Part shown: positions 46,917 through 55,350 of the stretch, piece after piece | Layout of the letters: the number at the start of each line of letters is the position of its first letter | Numbering within the stretch: position 1 is the first letter of the stretch | NCBI GenBank assembly: GCA_024518585.1 | Contig: JANIHI010000004.1 | Span: 62,001-126,000 of the forward strand | Direction of reading: 5' to 3' | DNA: 64,000 nucleotides | Source of the DNA: Methanolinea sp. | GTDB taxonomy: Archaea > Halobacteriota > Methanomicrobia > Methanomicrobiales > Methanospirillaceae | Translations under genes and position numbers: made by a program | Notes under the pieces: model-generated | The model's database searches: none | What the model saw: only the letters and a program-made list of their open reading frames with translations | What the model was told of the DNA's origin: nothing

Positions 46917-48200
46917 TTATTTTTGTACTGTAACCCCCTTTCATAATCACCATTCAGCCAAGGCCTGTAATTGCTTCTTTGAGTGAAAGCTGCTCAAAAT
47001 AATCATCCCGGCTAAAAGTACATTAATACACACGCATTTTAGGACAGAAGTCCGGGAATATCGGTGCAATTGCCGAAGGGAGAATGCATTTTTAACCCAT
47101 TTGAAGAAATCTTCAATCGATGAATGGATATCAAGAAAGTCTGTCCAACGAGTCAGTTTATGTTTTAATATTGCGACAAGTCTCTCATAGCCCACTTTAA
47201 CCTTTTTTCCATCATGGCGGGAATACACAGAAAGTGGATAACACATTTTGCTGAATGCTTTCTCGATTTTGAAATTATCCCGTGGGAATATAAGCGGGAT
47301 AATTTTGTATTTGAGAACACCGAGCTGGTAATTTTTCGATGAGAAATAACCCTTATCGAAAATTAAAAGGTCTTCATTCTGAATAATCCGTCTCCTCCTC
47401 AATTCGTCCATAATTTCCTCAAATAGGGCAGAATCATGAGGTGAACCAGGATGAAGGAGCATGCAAAGGGGTAACAGGCTGGGGTATTCAATGACGAGAG
47501 TCAACTTGTATCCGAGGTAGTAACCCACTGTGTTTGAAAAGCCCCACCGATAATCTTTCTTCAATAAATCTTTCTTTCTAAATTTTCTCCTGAATATATT
47601 GAGATCCAGGGTTATGGCAGATCCATCGACAATCATGCGTCTGAACTTTCTTCTGGATGGGCGAGGACATAGAGAATTGAGGATATCAGAAGTCATCAGG
47701 ACGAACTGCTCCTCTCTCATTCGGCTGAGAAATTGATAGATTGTCGAGGCGGAAGGGACTTGTGCGACATGGGCAAAACTTCGTAATGTGCTGCGTTTAT
47801 TGAGTTCTTCCAATAGATCCGTGAGATCTATCGAGAAATAATTCGAGATGAAAAGGATACGGAATATTGTGCCCGATTTCTCGATTGGTTTGACTTCATG
47901 TCGTTCCATGGCCTGCTTGACCACACGGGACCTTGCCATGGTCATGATCTTTTCGAGGAGTAACCATTTTGGGTCTTGGAGGTCTACTATGATGGGAGCT
48001 TTCATGCTTTCTCAAATATGAATGCTCCCTCAAGTACGATCAATTTTACGGTTTAATCTCGCTTATTTCTGCATTTTAGTCGATTTTCAACTGTACTTTT
48101 AGCCGGGGGGCGCAATAGTCCTTTGAATCGAAATATAACTGCTTGCATGGTGTTGATTTTTTCATGTTCTTGTAAGAGGGTTATTTGTACTGTTATCCAG
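46917..48200. mobile_element. Insertion sequence with one DDE transposase gene (ends uncertain)
   Basis: The transposase gene is flanked by related 20-base segments: GGTTATTTTTGTACTGTAACC (in two parts, GGTTATTTTT and GTACTGTAACC, from 46915) and GGTTATTTGTACTGTTATCC (about 48179-48198). They share GTAC-centred quasi-palindromes and can be aligned directly or inverted. Another possible right end is near 48106. The interior is more AT-rich than its surroundings, which suggests transfer. No clear target duplication was found. Confidence 0.5.
46947..48005 (-). CDS. DDE transposase
   Basis: The 352-residue protein has the RNase H-fold catalytic residues of DDE transposases: MIVDGSAITLD (first aspartate), LLIFDKGYFSSKNYQ (second aspartate) and SSIEDFFKWVKNAF (glutamate). 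Codon use is richer in A/T than in neighbouring genes. The reading frame is complete, so the element could be active. It resembles the IS4/IS5-like DDE_Tnp_1 group; I cannot assign the IS family firmly. It stands 75 bases upstream of the histidine kinase start. Confidence 0.85.
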   Translation of the reverse strand: MKAPIIVDLQDPKWLLLEKIMTMARSRVVKQAMERHEVKPIEKSGTIFRILFISNYFSIDLTDLLEELNKRSTLRSFAHVAQVPSASTIYQFLSRMREEQFVLMTSDILNSLCPRPSRRKFRRMIVDGSAITLDLNIFRRKFRKKDLLKKDYRWGFSNTVGYYLGYKLTLVIEYPSLLPLCMLLHPGSPHDSALFEEIMDELRRRRIIQNEDLLIFDKGYFSSKNYQLGVLKYKIIPLIFPRDNFKIEKAFSKMCYPLSVYSRHDGKKVKVGYERLVAILKHKLTRWTDFLDIHSSIEDFFKWVKNAFSLRQLHRYSRTSVLKCVCINVLLAGMIILSSFHSKKQLQALAEW

Positions 48201-48254
48201 GTATGGGACACCCCCCCACCACCTTTTTGACGTCTCCCTGACACGTTCCCTCCC

Positions 48255-48515
48255 ATGAACGTCCCCCTCACCTGCACGTCCTTTCCCGTGAGCAGTTCCG
48301 GGAAAGTGACGATGGGCATAACCGGGGCCACCAATGGCTCGCTGAAGAAGGTTGATGACGTCACACCCAAGCGCCTTACAGGGTTCGACCTAATCGGGTT
48401 TGGTCCAGGCATCGATGCAGGAAACTGCCCCAAGAGCCTGGACAAGCTCCTGGAAAAGATTTACAGGAGAGAGAAAAACGGGGTTCCTGTTCCATCCGGC
48501 CGGTGGGCCGGATGA
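48255..48515 (+). CDS. Small hypothetical protein or coding remnant
   Basis: An 86-codon frame encodes PLTCTSFPVSSSGKVTMGIT near its start and LDKLLEKIYRREKNGVPVP near its end. I do not recognise it. Its first part repeats the fragment at 44672-44716, and the adjacent downstream frame also looks coding, so it is probably the decayed end of a larger gene, perhaps a surface protein. There is no clear ribosome-binding site. Confidence 0.3.
   Translation: MNVPLTCTSFPVSSSGKVTMGITGATNGSLKKVDDVTPKRLTGFDLIGFGPGIDAGNCPKSLDKLLEKIYRREKNGVPVPSGRWAG
48263..48308 (+). repeat. Duplicated ~45-base element, copy B
   Basis: It matches 44672-44716 directly. Here CTTTCCCG pairs with CGGGAAAG around a ten-base loop. 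The two copies bracket the YHS-distal gap, the kinase and the insertion sequence. Confidence 0.65.
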
Positions 48516-48663
48516 GAAGCCTGATAAACCCCAAGCCAGCGTGCTTACAAGCAAAGGAGCCCTATTTACAGGGAAATTCCGGTTTCGCGGGGAAGCCGGC
48601 CTGCTGGGATTCACCGGGGCGGACAAGGGTCATCCTGGTGAGCAGGACCTTGAGGATGCATGA
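48516..48663 (+). pseudogene. Coding remnant in a shifted frame
   Basis: In the frame one base ahead of the preceding ORF, the sequence reads VLTSKGALFTGKFRF, then GLLGFTGADKGHPGEQ, ending at a TGA at 48661-48663. The two frames together look like one gene broken by a frameshift near 48490. No family was recognised. Confidence 0.3.
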
Positions 48664-48725
48664 TTGTTTGTACAGGGACTAAAAAAAAACTACATGATTC
48701 TCTTCGAGACACAAGCATATGCATT

Positions 48726-48815
48726 TATGAAAATGGCGGAGCCATTTTCATAGTAACCGCCCATGACCACCGGGCGGTCGAGCATAACGCATGAAATTCA
48801 CGAAGGGAATTTCAT
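48726..48815. repeat. Three consecutive perfect palindromes before the serpin gene
   Basis: First: TATGAAAATGGC (48726-48737), loop GGA, GCCATTTTCATA, a 12-pair perfect stem. Second: ACCGCCC (48756-48762), nine-base loop, GGGCGGT (48772-48778). Third: ATGAAATTC (48791-48799), loop ACGAAGG, GAATTTCAT (48807-48815). They fill the stretch between decayed sequence and the serpin promoter. The first resembles the palindrome at 44321-44343. They may be extragenic palindromic repeats, a small non-autonomous element, or a structured 5' region. Confidence 0.7.
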
Positions 48816-48893
48816 TGGAAAGAGATAAACCTTCAGAGATACCGTATCCAGCGCTGCGCCAGATTTACATTACCTTATACCAAAATCTCACCC

Positions 48894-50195
48894 ATGAAGA
48901 GAATGACCGTTCCCCTGCTGACTTTCCTCATTATGATTATGCTCTTTCTTGCGGGGTGCACTGATGGTGGGCAATCCGGGCACTTCGGCCTACGTCAGAC
49001 ACCTGTTTTGCAACCCGGAATACAAGAGAACCCTCCCTCTTTTGATAAAGTAGTTGATGCAAACAACCGGTTTGCCCTGGATTTGTATCACCAACTGGCA
49101 CGCGACCCGGAATACGGCGATGGTAACATCTTCTTCTCGCCTTTTTCCATCTCAACGGCCCTTGCCATCACGTACGAAGGGGCGAGGGGGCATACCGCGG
49201 ATGAGATCAGGGCAGTCTTCCATTTCCCGGACAACACGTCAATTCTCCGGTACGGCTATTCCGATCTCATTGCACAGAACAACAGGGAATCAAATACGTC
49301 GACGCTCCGGACCGCAAACGCCCTCTGGGCAGAGAAGACATACGCGTTTCTCCCGGACTACAGAGAGACCGCGGAAAGGTATTACGGGGCGAGGATAACA
49401 AACCTCGACTTCGTGAATGCACCCGAGGATGCGCGGGTCATGATAAACAGGTGGGTAGAGGGAGAGACAGAGAACCGCATCCGGGACCTCCTGCCAAGGG
49501 GAGTCATCGATCCCACTACCTGCCTGGTAATCACAAATGCCATCTATTTCAAGGGAACCTGGAAGAAACAGTTTGAGACGGAGGAGACGAAAGATGCAGC
49601 GTTCCGGACGGGCGATGGTTCAACCGTACAGGTCCCGATGATGCAGCGGACAGACGAGAACGCGACGTTTGGATACATGGAGACAGGCACATTCCAGGCA
49701 CTATCATTACCCTACGAGTCTGGTGGGGACCGGGACATCTCCATGCTTCTCATCCTCCCTAAAGATGATTCTCTTGCAGCGGTCGAGCGATCCTTTGATA
49801 TCGATCTCACCCAGGATATCCAAAGCCGCCTCGTGGAGCAACGGGTACAAGTCTACATCCCGCGGTTCTCTTTCGAGACGAAATACTTCCTCCCCCGGGT
49901 GCTCTCGTCGATGGGGATGCCCCTTGCCTTCACACCCGGTGCCGATTTTTCCGGAATGGACGGGAGGGGAGGTCTCTTCATTACAAACGTCATCCACCAG
50001 GCCTTCGTAGAGGTGAACGAGGAGGGGACCGAAGCAGCTTCGGCAACCGCGGTCATCCTGGGGAAGGGCGATTTTCACCCTGCAGAAGGTATACCGGTTT
50101 TCAGGGCCGATCACCCGTTTATAGTTCTCATCCAGGACAAAAAGAGCGGGGCAATTTTCTTTTTGGGCAGGGTCAGCAACCCTGTCCTGGCATGA
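48894..50195 (+). CDS. Serpin, secreted lipoprotein
   Basis: The 433-residue protein has a signal peptide with lipobox (LLTFLIMIMLFLAGC, cysteine at residue 22), so it should be exported and lipid-anchored to the membrane. The serpin fold follows: NIFFSPFSISTALAITYEGA, TNAIYFKGTWKKQFE, LSLPYESGG, and the hinge VNEEGTEAASATAV (about 374-387), whose small residues mark an inhibitory serpin. The reactive loop continues through LGKGDFHPAEGIPVF, longer than in alpha-1-antitrypsin, with a lysine as a possible P1. It would trap serine or cysteine proteases at the cell surface. It is a single gene with no obvious partner protease. Confidence 0.95.
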   Translation: MKRMTVPLLTFLIMIMLFLAGCTDGGQSGHFGLRQTPVLQPGIQENPPSFDKVVDANNRFALDLYHQLARDPEYGDGNIFFSPFSISTALAITYEGARGHTADEIRAVFHFPDNTSILRYGYSDLIAQNNRESNTSTLRTANALWAEKTYAFLPDYRETAERYYGARITNLDFVNAPEDARVMINRWVEGETENRIRDLLPRGVIDPTTCLVITNAIYFKGTWKKQFETEETKDAAFRTGDGSTVQVPMMQRTDENATFGYMETGTFQALSLPYESGGDRDISMLLILPKDDSLAAVERSFDIDLTQDIQSRLVEQRVQVYIPRFSFETKYFLPRVLSSMGMPLAFTPGADFSGMDGRGGLFITNVIHQAFVEVNEEGTEAASATAVILGKGDFHPAEGIPVFRADHPFIVLIQDKKSGAIFFLGRVSNPVLA

Positions 50196-50203
50196 AAAAT
50201 CCT

Positions 50204-50210
50204 TTTTTTC
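50204..50210 (+). terminator. T7 tract after the serpin gene
   Basis: Seven T residues begin nine bases after the stop codon (AAAAATCC then TTTTTTT). Archaeal oligo-T terminators look like this. Confidence 0.5.
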
Positions 50211-50270
50211 CAGGGAGAAAGAGTCGACTTTCTATCGTTCCTTTTCCCGGGAATGGGCACCTTTCCGAGG

Positions 50271-50278
50271 TTTATTTA
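50271..50278 (+). promoter_or_regulatory. TATA box of the RNB-domain gene
   Basis: TTTATTTA is centred 24-25 bases before the ATG at 50299. It overlaps the more upstream ATG at 50278, which therefore cannot be the translation start. Confidence 0.5.
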
Positions 50279-50298
50279 TGTCACCGGACTTACTTCTC

Positions 50299-51792
50299 AT
50301 GAACTGCATGAAAGATCGCCGCATCAACCTGAAGCTGCTTGCCCGCCAGGCAATGGAAAAGTATGGATTTGAGCCCGATTTTCCTCCAAAGGTAATCCGC
50401 GAGGTCAACAGGCTGCCGGAGGAGTCCTCCATCGAGCCGGCCGGAGACATCCGTGACTTTCGTTCTCTCCCCTGGTCCTCGATCGACAACAGCGATTCAG
50501 AGGACCTTGACCAGGTCGAGTATTGTGAAACCCGGTCCAATGGAGAGATACGCGTCCTCGTTGCCATTGCTGATGTTGACCACTTCGTCAAGCTGGGTTC
50601 GAATACTGACCGGCATGCGGCTTTCAATGGGACATCTGTCTACCTGGGGATAGAGACGTTCCCCATGCTTCCTGACCGCCTCTCAAAGGGGATCTCCTCC
50701 CTCCTTCCCGGCAGGGACCGGCGGGCAGTCGTCATCGAGTATACTGTCCTTCCCGACGGCAGTGTGAAGCATGGGACTATCTTTCGTGCAATTGTGAGGA
50801 ACCATGCCAAGCTCGTGTACGAGGAGGTCGGGGACTGGCTGGAGAAGAAGGCATCCACTCCGGCCGGGGTCTCGGGTGTTCCCGGGCTCGAGGAACAGAT
50901 CAGGCTCCAGGCAGAAGTCTCACGGCGATTACGGTCTCACCGCATGGACCAGGGCGCGCTCGATCTCGAGACAATCGAGGCAGAACCTGTCATGAGGGCG
51001 GGAGAAGTGCGGGGGCTTGTCGTCCGGGAACAGAACGCCGCCAGGCAGCTGATCGAGGAGTTCATGGTAGCTGCAAACGGGACGATGGTGCACGTCCTTG
51101 GTGCTGCCCACGTCCCCATGGTCCAGCGGGTTGTTCGGGTGCCAAAGAACTGGGATGGGATCGTCAGAACCGCTGAAGAGTTTGGGTTCCGGTTGCCACC
51201 GGAACCTGATTCAAAGGCTTTAGCAAGGTTTCTTGACCAGAGGAGACGTGCTGACCCGGAACGGTTCCCGGACCTCTCGCTGACAGTCGTGAAGCTGATG
51301 GGACCAGGGGAATATGTACCTTTTGTGCCGGGTGACACGCCCATCGGGCACTTTGCGCTGGCAGTGCTCGACTACACACACTCCACTGCACCGAACCGGC
51401 GTTACGTGGACATCATCAACCAGCGGCTCCTGAAGGCTGTCCTCGACCGGGAGCCCATGCCCTATACACCGCACGAGCTGGCCCGGCTGGCCGTGCACCT
51501 GACCGACCGGGACAAGGCATCCGAGAAAGCCGCCCGTTTTATGCGAAAGGTGGCCGCTGCCGTCCTCCTTGCCGACCGCACCGGTCAGACTTTCGAGGCA
51601 ATTGTGACAGGTGCCGCCGAAAAAGGCACCTATGTCCGCCTCCTTGATCCCCCGGCAGAAGGAAGGGTTGTGGAAGGGGAGAAAGGACTCTCCGTGGGCA
51701 ACAAGGTCAGGGTCAGGCTTATTCGGACAGACCCGGAAAACGGGTTTGTTGACTTTGCCTTCGTGGCAATGTCTGCACGGAAGGCAGCATAA
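50299..51792 (+). CDS. RNB-domain exoribonuclease (RNase II/R family)
   Basis: The family degrades single-stranded RNA 3' to 5'. The catalytic RNB domain (about residues 55-400) shows SIDNSDSEDLDQVEY (aspartates that bind the metals), VLVAIADVDHFV, LPDRLSKGISSLLPGRDRRA and TAPNRRYVDIINQRLL. There are no cold-shock domains in front; a C-terminal OB/S1-like segment (FEAIVTGAAEKGTYVRLL) follows, giving 497 residues. ATGs at 50278, 50299 and 50308 are possible; the TATA position favours 50299 on a leaderless message. Most archaea rely on the exosome, so a family II enzyme here is notable though also known in haloarchaea. Confidence 0.9.
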   Translation: MNCMKDRRINLKLLARQAMEKYGFEPDFPPKVIREVNRLPEESSIEPAGDIRDFRSLPWSSIDNSDSEDLDQVEYCETRSNGEIRVLVAIADVDHFVKLGSNTDRHAAFNGTSVYLGIETFPMLPDRLSKGISSLLPGRDRRAVVIEYTVLPDGSVKHGTIFRAIVRNHAKLVYEEVGDWLEKKASTPAGVSGVPGLEEQIRLQAEVSRRLRSHRMDQGALDLETIEAEPVMRAGEVRGLVVREQNAARQLIEEFMVAANGTMVHVLGAAHVPMVQRVVRVPKNWDGIVRTAEEFGFRLPPEPDSKALARFLDQRRRADPERFPDLSLTVVKLMGPGEYVPFVPGDTPIGHFALAVLDYTHSTAPNRRYVDIINQRLLKAVLDREPMPYTPHELARLAVHLTDRDKASEKAARFMRKVAAAVLLADRTGQTFEAIVTGAAEKGTYVRLLDPPAEGRVVEGEKGLSVGNKVRVRLIRTDPENGFVDFAFVAMSARKAA

Positions 51793-51824
51793 CCTTCATT
51801 CACCCTGACACCAAACAACCGGTC

Positions 51825-52640
51825 ATGCCAAAACCGGTCGTATTAATCACCGGCTCCACGGATGGGATTGGAAAAGCGACAGCCCGGATTCTTGCCGGAG
51901 AGGACACTGAAGTCATCGTCCACGGCAGGGATGAAACAAAGGGCAGGGAGGTTTTAAAGGAGATAAAAGGACTTGTGTGGAACCGGAACCTCGATCTCGT
52001 CATTGCCGATTTTGCGGTTCTGGACGAGGTCAGGCGCATGGCAGGCGAGATCACGTCCCGGTACAACCATCTGTCCGTGCTCATCAACAATGCAGGCACC
52101 TATGAGAAAAACCGGGTCCTGACCACCGATAACATCGAGAGGATGTTTGCAGTCAACTACATCGCCCCCTTCATCCTCACGCACGGACTCCTCCCCCTCC
52201 TGGAGAAGGGCTCACCGTCCCGTGTGGTGAATGTTGCCTCCATTGCGCACCGGGACGTGCGGCAGATTGACTGGGACAACCTCCAGGGAGAGAGACGCTA
52301 TGATCCTTTCGACGCCTATGCCCTTTCCAAGTTCGCCGATATCACGTTCACGTACATGCTCGCAGACAGGACTGCTGCCAGGGGGGTGACTGTAAACTGC
52401 GTCCATCCCGGAGTCGTTGCAACCAAGATGCTCCGTGCAGGGTTCCCGGGGATCCGGGGGAAACCCCCGGCTGAAGGGGCAAAGATCCCTGCATTTTTAG
52501 CTCTTTCCCCTGACGTTGCAGGCCTGACAGGTAAGTATTTCGAGGAGAGCTTTCATCCCTGTCCCTCATCTCCTTTGACCTATGACAAAGCGGTTCAACA
52601 GCGCTTTTGGAAAGTCGCGGAGTACTTTTTACGTTCCTGA
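51825..52640 (+). CDS. Short-chain dehydrogenase/reductase
   Basis: A 271-residue Rossmann oxidoreductase with the NAD(P)-binding TGSTDGIG (about 9-16), the NNAG motif (about 87-90), catalytic serine in VVNVASIAH and the YALSK active site (about 165-169). The family resembles retinol dehydrogenase/WW-oxidoreductase-like SDRs. An arginine after the second strand (HGRDE) suggests NADPH. Substrate unknown. It begins 32 bases after the RNB gene and may be cotranscribed. Confidence 0.9.
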   Translation: MPKPVVLITGSTDGIGKATARILAGEDTEVIVHGRDETKGREVLKEIKGLVWNRNLDLVIADFAVLDEVRRMAGEITSRYNHLSVLINNAGTYEKNRVLTTDNIERMFAVNYIAPFILTHGLLPLLEKGSPSRVVNVASIAHRDVRQIDWDNLQGERRYDPFDAYALSKFADITFTYMLADRTAARGVTVNCVHPGVVATKMLRAGFPGIRGKPPAEGAKIPAFLALSPDVAGLTGKYFEESFHPCPSSPLTYDKAVQQRFWKVAEYFLRS

Positions 52641-52790
52641 TCTCATGCAAAAGGACATTTGCACGATACCCTGTGATATCCGCCATCAGATCTCTTCATC
52701 CCATCTCACTGGCATGTCGAGGGTAGGCGGGAAAAATCCGAATCTTTTTGGCTTGAGAATTGATACCGAATTGCATACGCTTGGAGAACC

Positions 52791-54266
52791 ATGCTTGAAA
52801 AAATTGACCTTTCACAGGTTATTGGTGAAAAAGAATACAAAAAGAAAATGACTCCCCTTTATGATAAGCTGGGGATTCTTCAGAGGGCTTTTTGGGACGG
52901 GCATATTCCTCTGGTCATTGTTGTGGAAGGGTGGAATGCCTCGGGTATCACCATGGTTGTCAGCGAGCTCATACGCTACCTTGATCCGAGAGGATTTGCC
53001 TTGCATTCCATCGGTTCTCCTCGGGACGAGGAGAGATCCAGGCCTTTAATGTGGAGATTCTGGACAAGAACCCCGGCAAAGGGGCGAATAGCGATATTCG
53101 CCCGTAGCTGGTACTCCCGTTCCCTTGCGGAACAGGTATCCGGGATCTCCTGGCAGTCACGGATAAAACGTTCGATATCCGATATTAGGACTTTCGAGCG
53201 GCAGCTGACGGATGATGGCACGGTTCTCCTCAAGTTTTTCCTCCATATCAGCAAGGAAGAGCAGAAAAAACGGCTTAAAGAAAGGGAAAGGAGTGCACTG
53301 ACGTCATGGATGATCACCCAGGGGGACTGGGACTTCCACCGGCATTACGATGAGTACCTCCCGGTCATCGAGGAGTATATCAGGGAAACTGACACTCCCA
53401 ATGCCCCGTGGATAGTGATAGGCGCGACCGATCCCAATTACACCCGGGTAAAGGTCTACTCCACGGTTATCAGGACACTGGAAACAGTACTTTCCGAGAG
53501 AAAGGTGAACGGGGAAAAAAAGGCAGACATAAAGATAAAAAAGCCACCACGCAGCCCTGTAAAAAGAGAATCAAGGCCACCCTTGAAATATTCGCGTCCT
53601 GAATACGAAGCCCTGCTCCAGGAATACCAGGACAAAGTACGGGATACACAATACATGCTTTATAAGCGGAAGATCCCGCTCATCATTGTGTACGAAGGAT
53701 GGGACGCTGCAGGAAAGGGCGGAAATATCATGAGGCTCGTCCACCCCATGAATCCCCGGGGATACGATGTCGTTCCGGTTTCCCGGCCGGACAGGACAGA
53801 ACTGGACCACCATTATCTCTGGAGATTCTACCGGAGGTTCCCACCTGCCGGGCATATTACCATCTTTGACAGGAGTTGGTACGGACGTGTTCTCGTCGAA
53901 CGTGTCGAAGGATTTTGCCGCAATGATGAATGGAAAAGGGCTTTTTTGGAAATCAATGAAATGGAAGAGTCTTTCGTGGAGAACGGCGGGGGTCTCATCA
54001 AGTTCTGGCTCGAGATCAGCAAGGATGAACAGTACCGTCGGTTCATTGACCGGCAGAAAGACCCCCTCAAGCAATGGAAGATCACGGAAGATGACTGGAG
54101 AAACCGGGAAAAATGGGACGCATACGAAGAGGCGGTTGATGAGATGCTTTCCCGGACACATACCAGGTATGCGCCATGGACGGTAGTAGAGTCAGATGAG
54201 AAGTACTATGCACGTTTAAAGACACTCCGGACCATGATTGAGTATGGGGAGGGTCTCATCGGATAG
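52791..54266 (+). CDS. Two-domain polyphosphate kinase 2 (polyP:AMP phosphotransferase type)
   Basis: The 491 residues comprise two PPK2 domains. The N-terminal one (about 1-230) has a degenerate Walker A (VEGWNASGIT, near 45, lacking the GKG); the C-terminal one (about 270-490) has the intact YEGWDAAGKGG (near 300), HITIFDRSWYGRVLVERVEG (Walker B and lid) and the DRQKDPLKQWK lid helix. Fused PPK2 of this kind (class II) phosphorylates AMP to ADP using polyphosphate. Only the second half should be catalytic. A GGAG four bases from the ATG fixes the start. Confidence 0.92.
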   Translation: MLEKIDLSQVIGEKEYKKKMTPLYDKLGILQRAFWDGHIPLVIVVEGWNASGITMVVSELIRYLDPRGFALHSIGSPRDEERSRPLMWRFWTRTPAKGRIAIFARSWYSRSLAEQVSGISWQSRIKRSISDIRTFERQLTDDGTVLLKFFLHISKEEQKKRLKERERSALTSWMITQGDWDFHRHYDEYLPVIEEYIRETDTPNAPWIVIGATDPNYTRVKVYSTVIRTLETVLSERKVNGEKKADIKIKKPPRSPVKRESRPPLKYSRPEYEALLQEYQDKVRDTQYMLYKRKIPLIIVYEGWDAAGKGGNIMRLVHPMNPRGYDVVPVSRPDRTELDHHYLWRFYRRFPPAGHITIFDRSWYGRVLVERVEGFCRNDEWKRAFLEINEMEESFVENGGGLIKFWLEISKDEQYRRFIDRQKDPLKQWKITEDDWRNREKWDAYEEAVDEMLSRTHTRYAPWTVVESDEKYYARLKTLRTMIEYGEGLIG

Positions 54267-54488
54267 GGAGATCATTCTGCACTTTTCTATCTCTTGACTG
54301 CCACGGGAGACTTCATTTAATCGGAAGTGTACCAACCCGGGAAAAAGATTGGTTGTAATGCCAGAAAGTCCCCTGGTCTTCGTGGGATTTCTCCATTATT
54401 CTGGTTAAAAAATCTCCAGCTGTTTCTCTATTAGTACAAAAAATGCACTGCCTCTCTCCACTCGTGGAGTCCCCCCTCTGGAAAAATT
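54267..54488. other. Intergenic region between convergent ppk2 and DUF72 genes
   Basis: No gene is seen. CTCCAC (54456-54461), TC, GTGGAG (54464-54469) is a tight hairpin; on the minus strand it is followed after 13 bases by T6, so it may end the DUF72 transcript. Confidence 0.35.
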
Positions 54489-55172
54489 CTAATAATGGGA
54501 CAGGATACTCATCATCCTTCTTCCATTCTCGAGCATCGCGTGGTCATTATTAAAGAATACATAGACAATCTCGGGCGAAGTATCCCGGATTGCGTGGGCA
54601 GTCTCATGCAATTCATCATCGGTATAATAATGGCTGTACCAGTCTCTCCTCCCGTGCATCCGGAGGTAGATCCTCTCTCCAGGGAATATCCTGTTCCGGA
54701 CAACAGGGGAATCCACTGAGACGAGGGTCACATACTCCTGCAGGCCCCTGCAGAGAGGGTCATTTTTAAGAAGTTCCGGGTTCCTGATCTCGAGAGCAAA
54801 CCGCGGCCCCAGACCACAGGATTCTGCAAACCGGCGGAGGATACCCGTGTCGGCAAAACGGGGATGTGCCTGGAAGAGGTAGAAATCTGTCAAAGGGTCA
54901 AGCGGGATGAACGCTTCGTGGAACCTTTTCCAGAGCTCGCTGGCCGCCTCGTTGAACCGGTGGGTATGGGTGATACCCCGGTGGACCTTGACGGCCCATG
55001 CAAGCCCGCGACCCTTCCGTGACCAGCCCAGGATCTGGTTCCTGAAAGGGAACCGGTAAAAACTTGCGTTCAGCTCGACCGCATTCAGGCCGGCGTGCTG
55101 GATATACCAGTCAAGGTTTCCCCCCTCGTTCCAGTCATAAGACCAGCCGCTTGTCCCGACAAAGACCTCCAT
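54489..55172 (-). CDS. DUF72 (YecE-like) family protein
   Basis: The 227-residue TIM-barrel-like protein shows MEVFVGTSGWSYDWNE at the N-terminus, ELNASFYRFPFRNQILGW, FALEIRNPELL, YLRMHGRRDWY and VYVFFNNDHAMLE, all conserved in DUF72/COG1801. The function is unknown; a nuclease or sugar-handling role has been proposed by structure. The ATG at 55172 follows GGGGAGGT at five bases; the frame upstream to 55400 is non-coding in appearance. Confidence 0.9.
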   Translation of the reverse strand: MEVFVGTSGWSYDWNEGGNLDWYIQHAGLNAVELNASFYRFPFRNQILGWSRKGRGLAWAVKVHRGITHTHRFNEAASELWKRFHEAFIPLDPLTDFYLFQAHPRFADTGILRRFAESCGLGPRFALEIRNPELLKNDPLCRGLQEYVTLVSVDSPVVRNRIFPGERIYLRMHGRRDWYSHYYTDDELHETAHAIRDTSPEIVYVFFNNDHAMLENGRRMMSILSHY

Positions 55173-55350
55173 GGTCAGACCTCCCCTCGGGGAGGAATAA
55201 ATCTTGTTCCATGATGCAGCAGAGGACCGCGATAAGACCCGTGAACCAGAGACCCCGCATTTTTCCAGGGAAAATGAATCGCCTTCTCCTCCAATCCAGA
55301 CATTTTTATGTGACTTATAAAAATTAACCAATGCCAAGAGGGTGAGAAAA

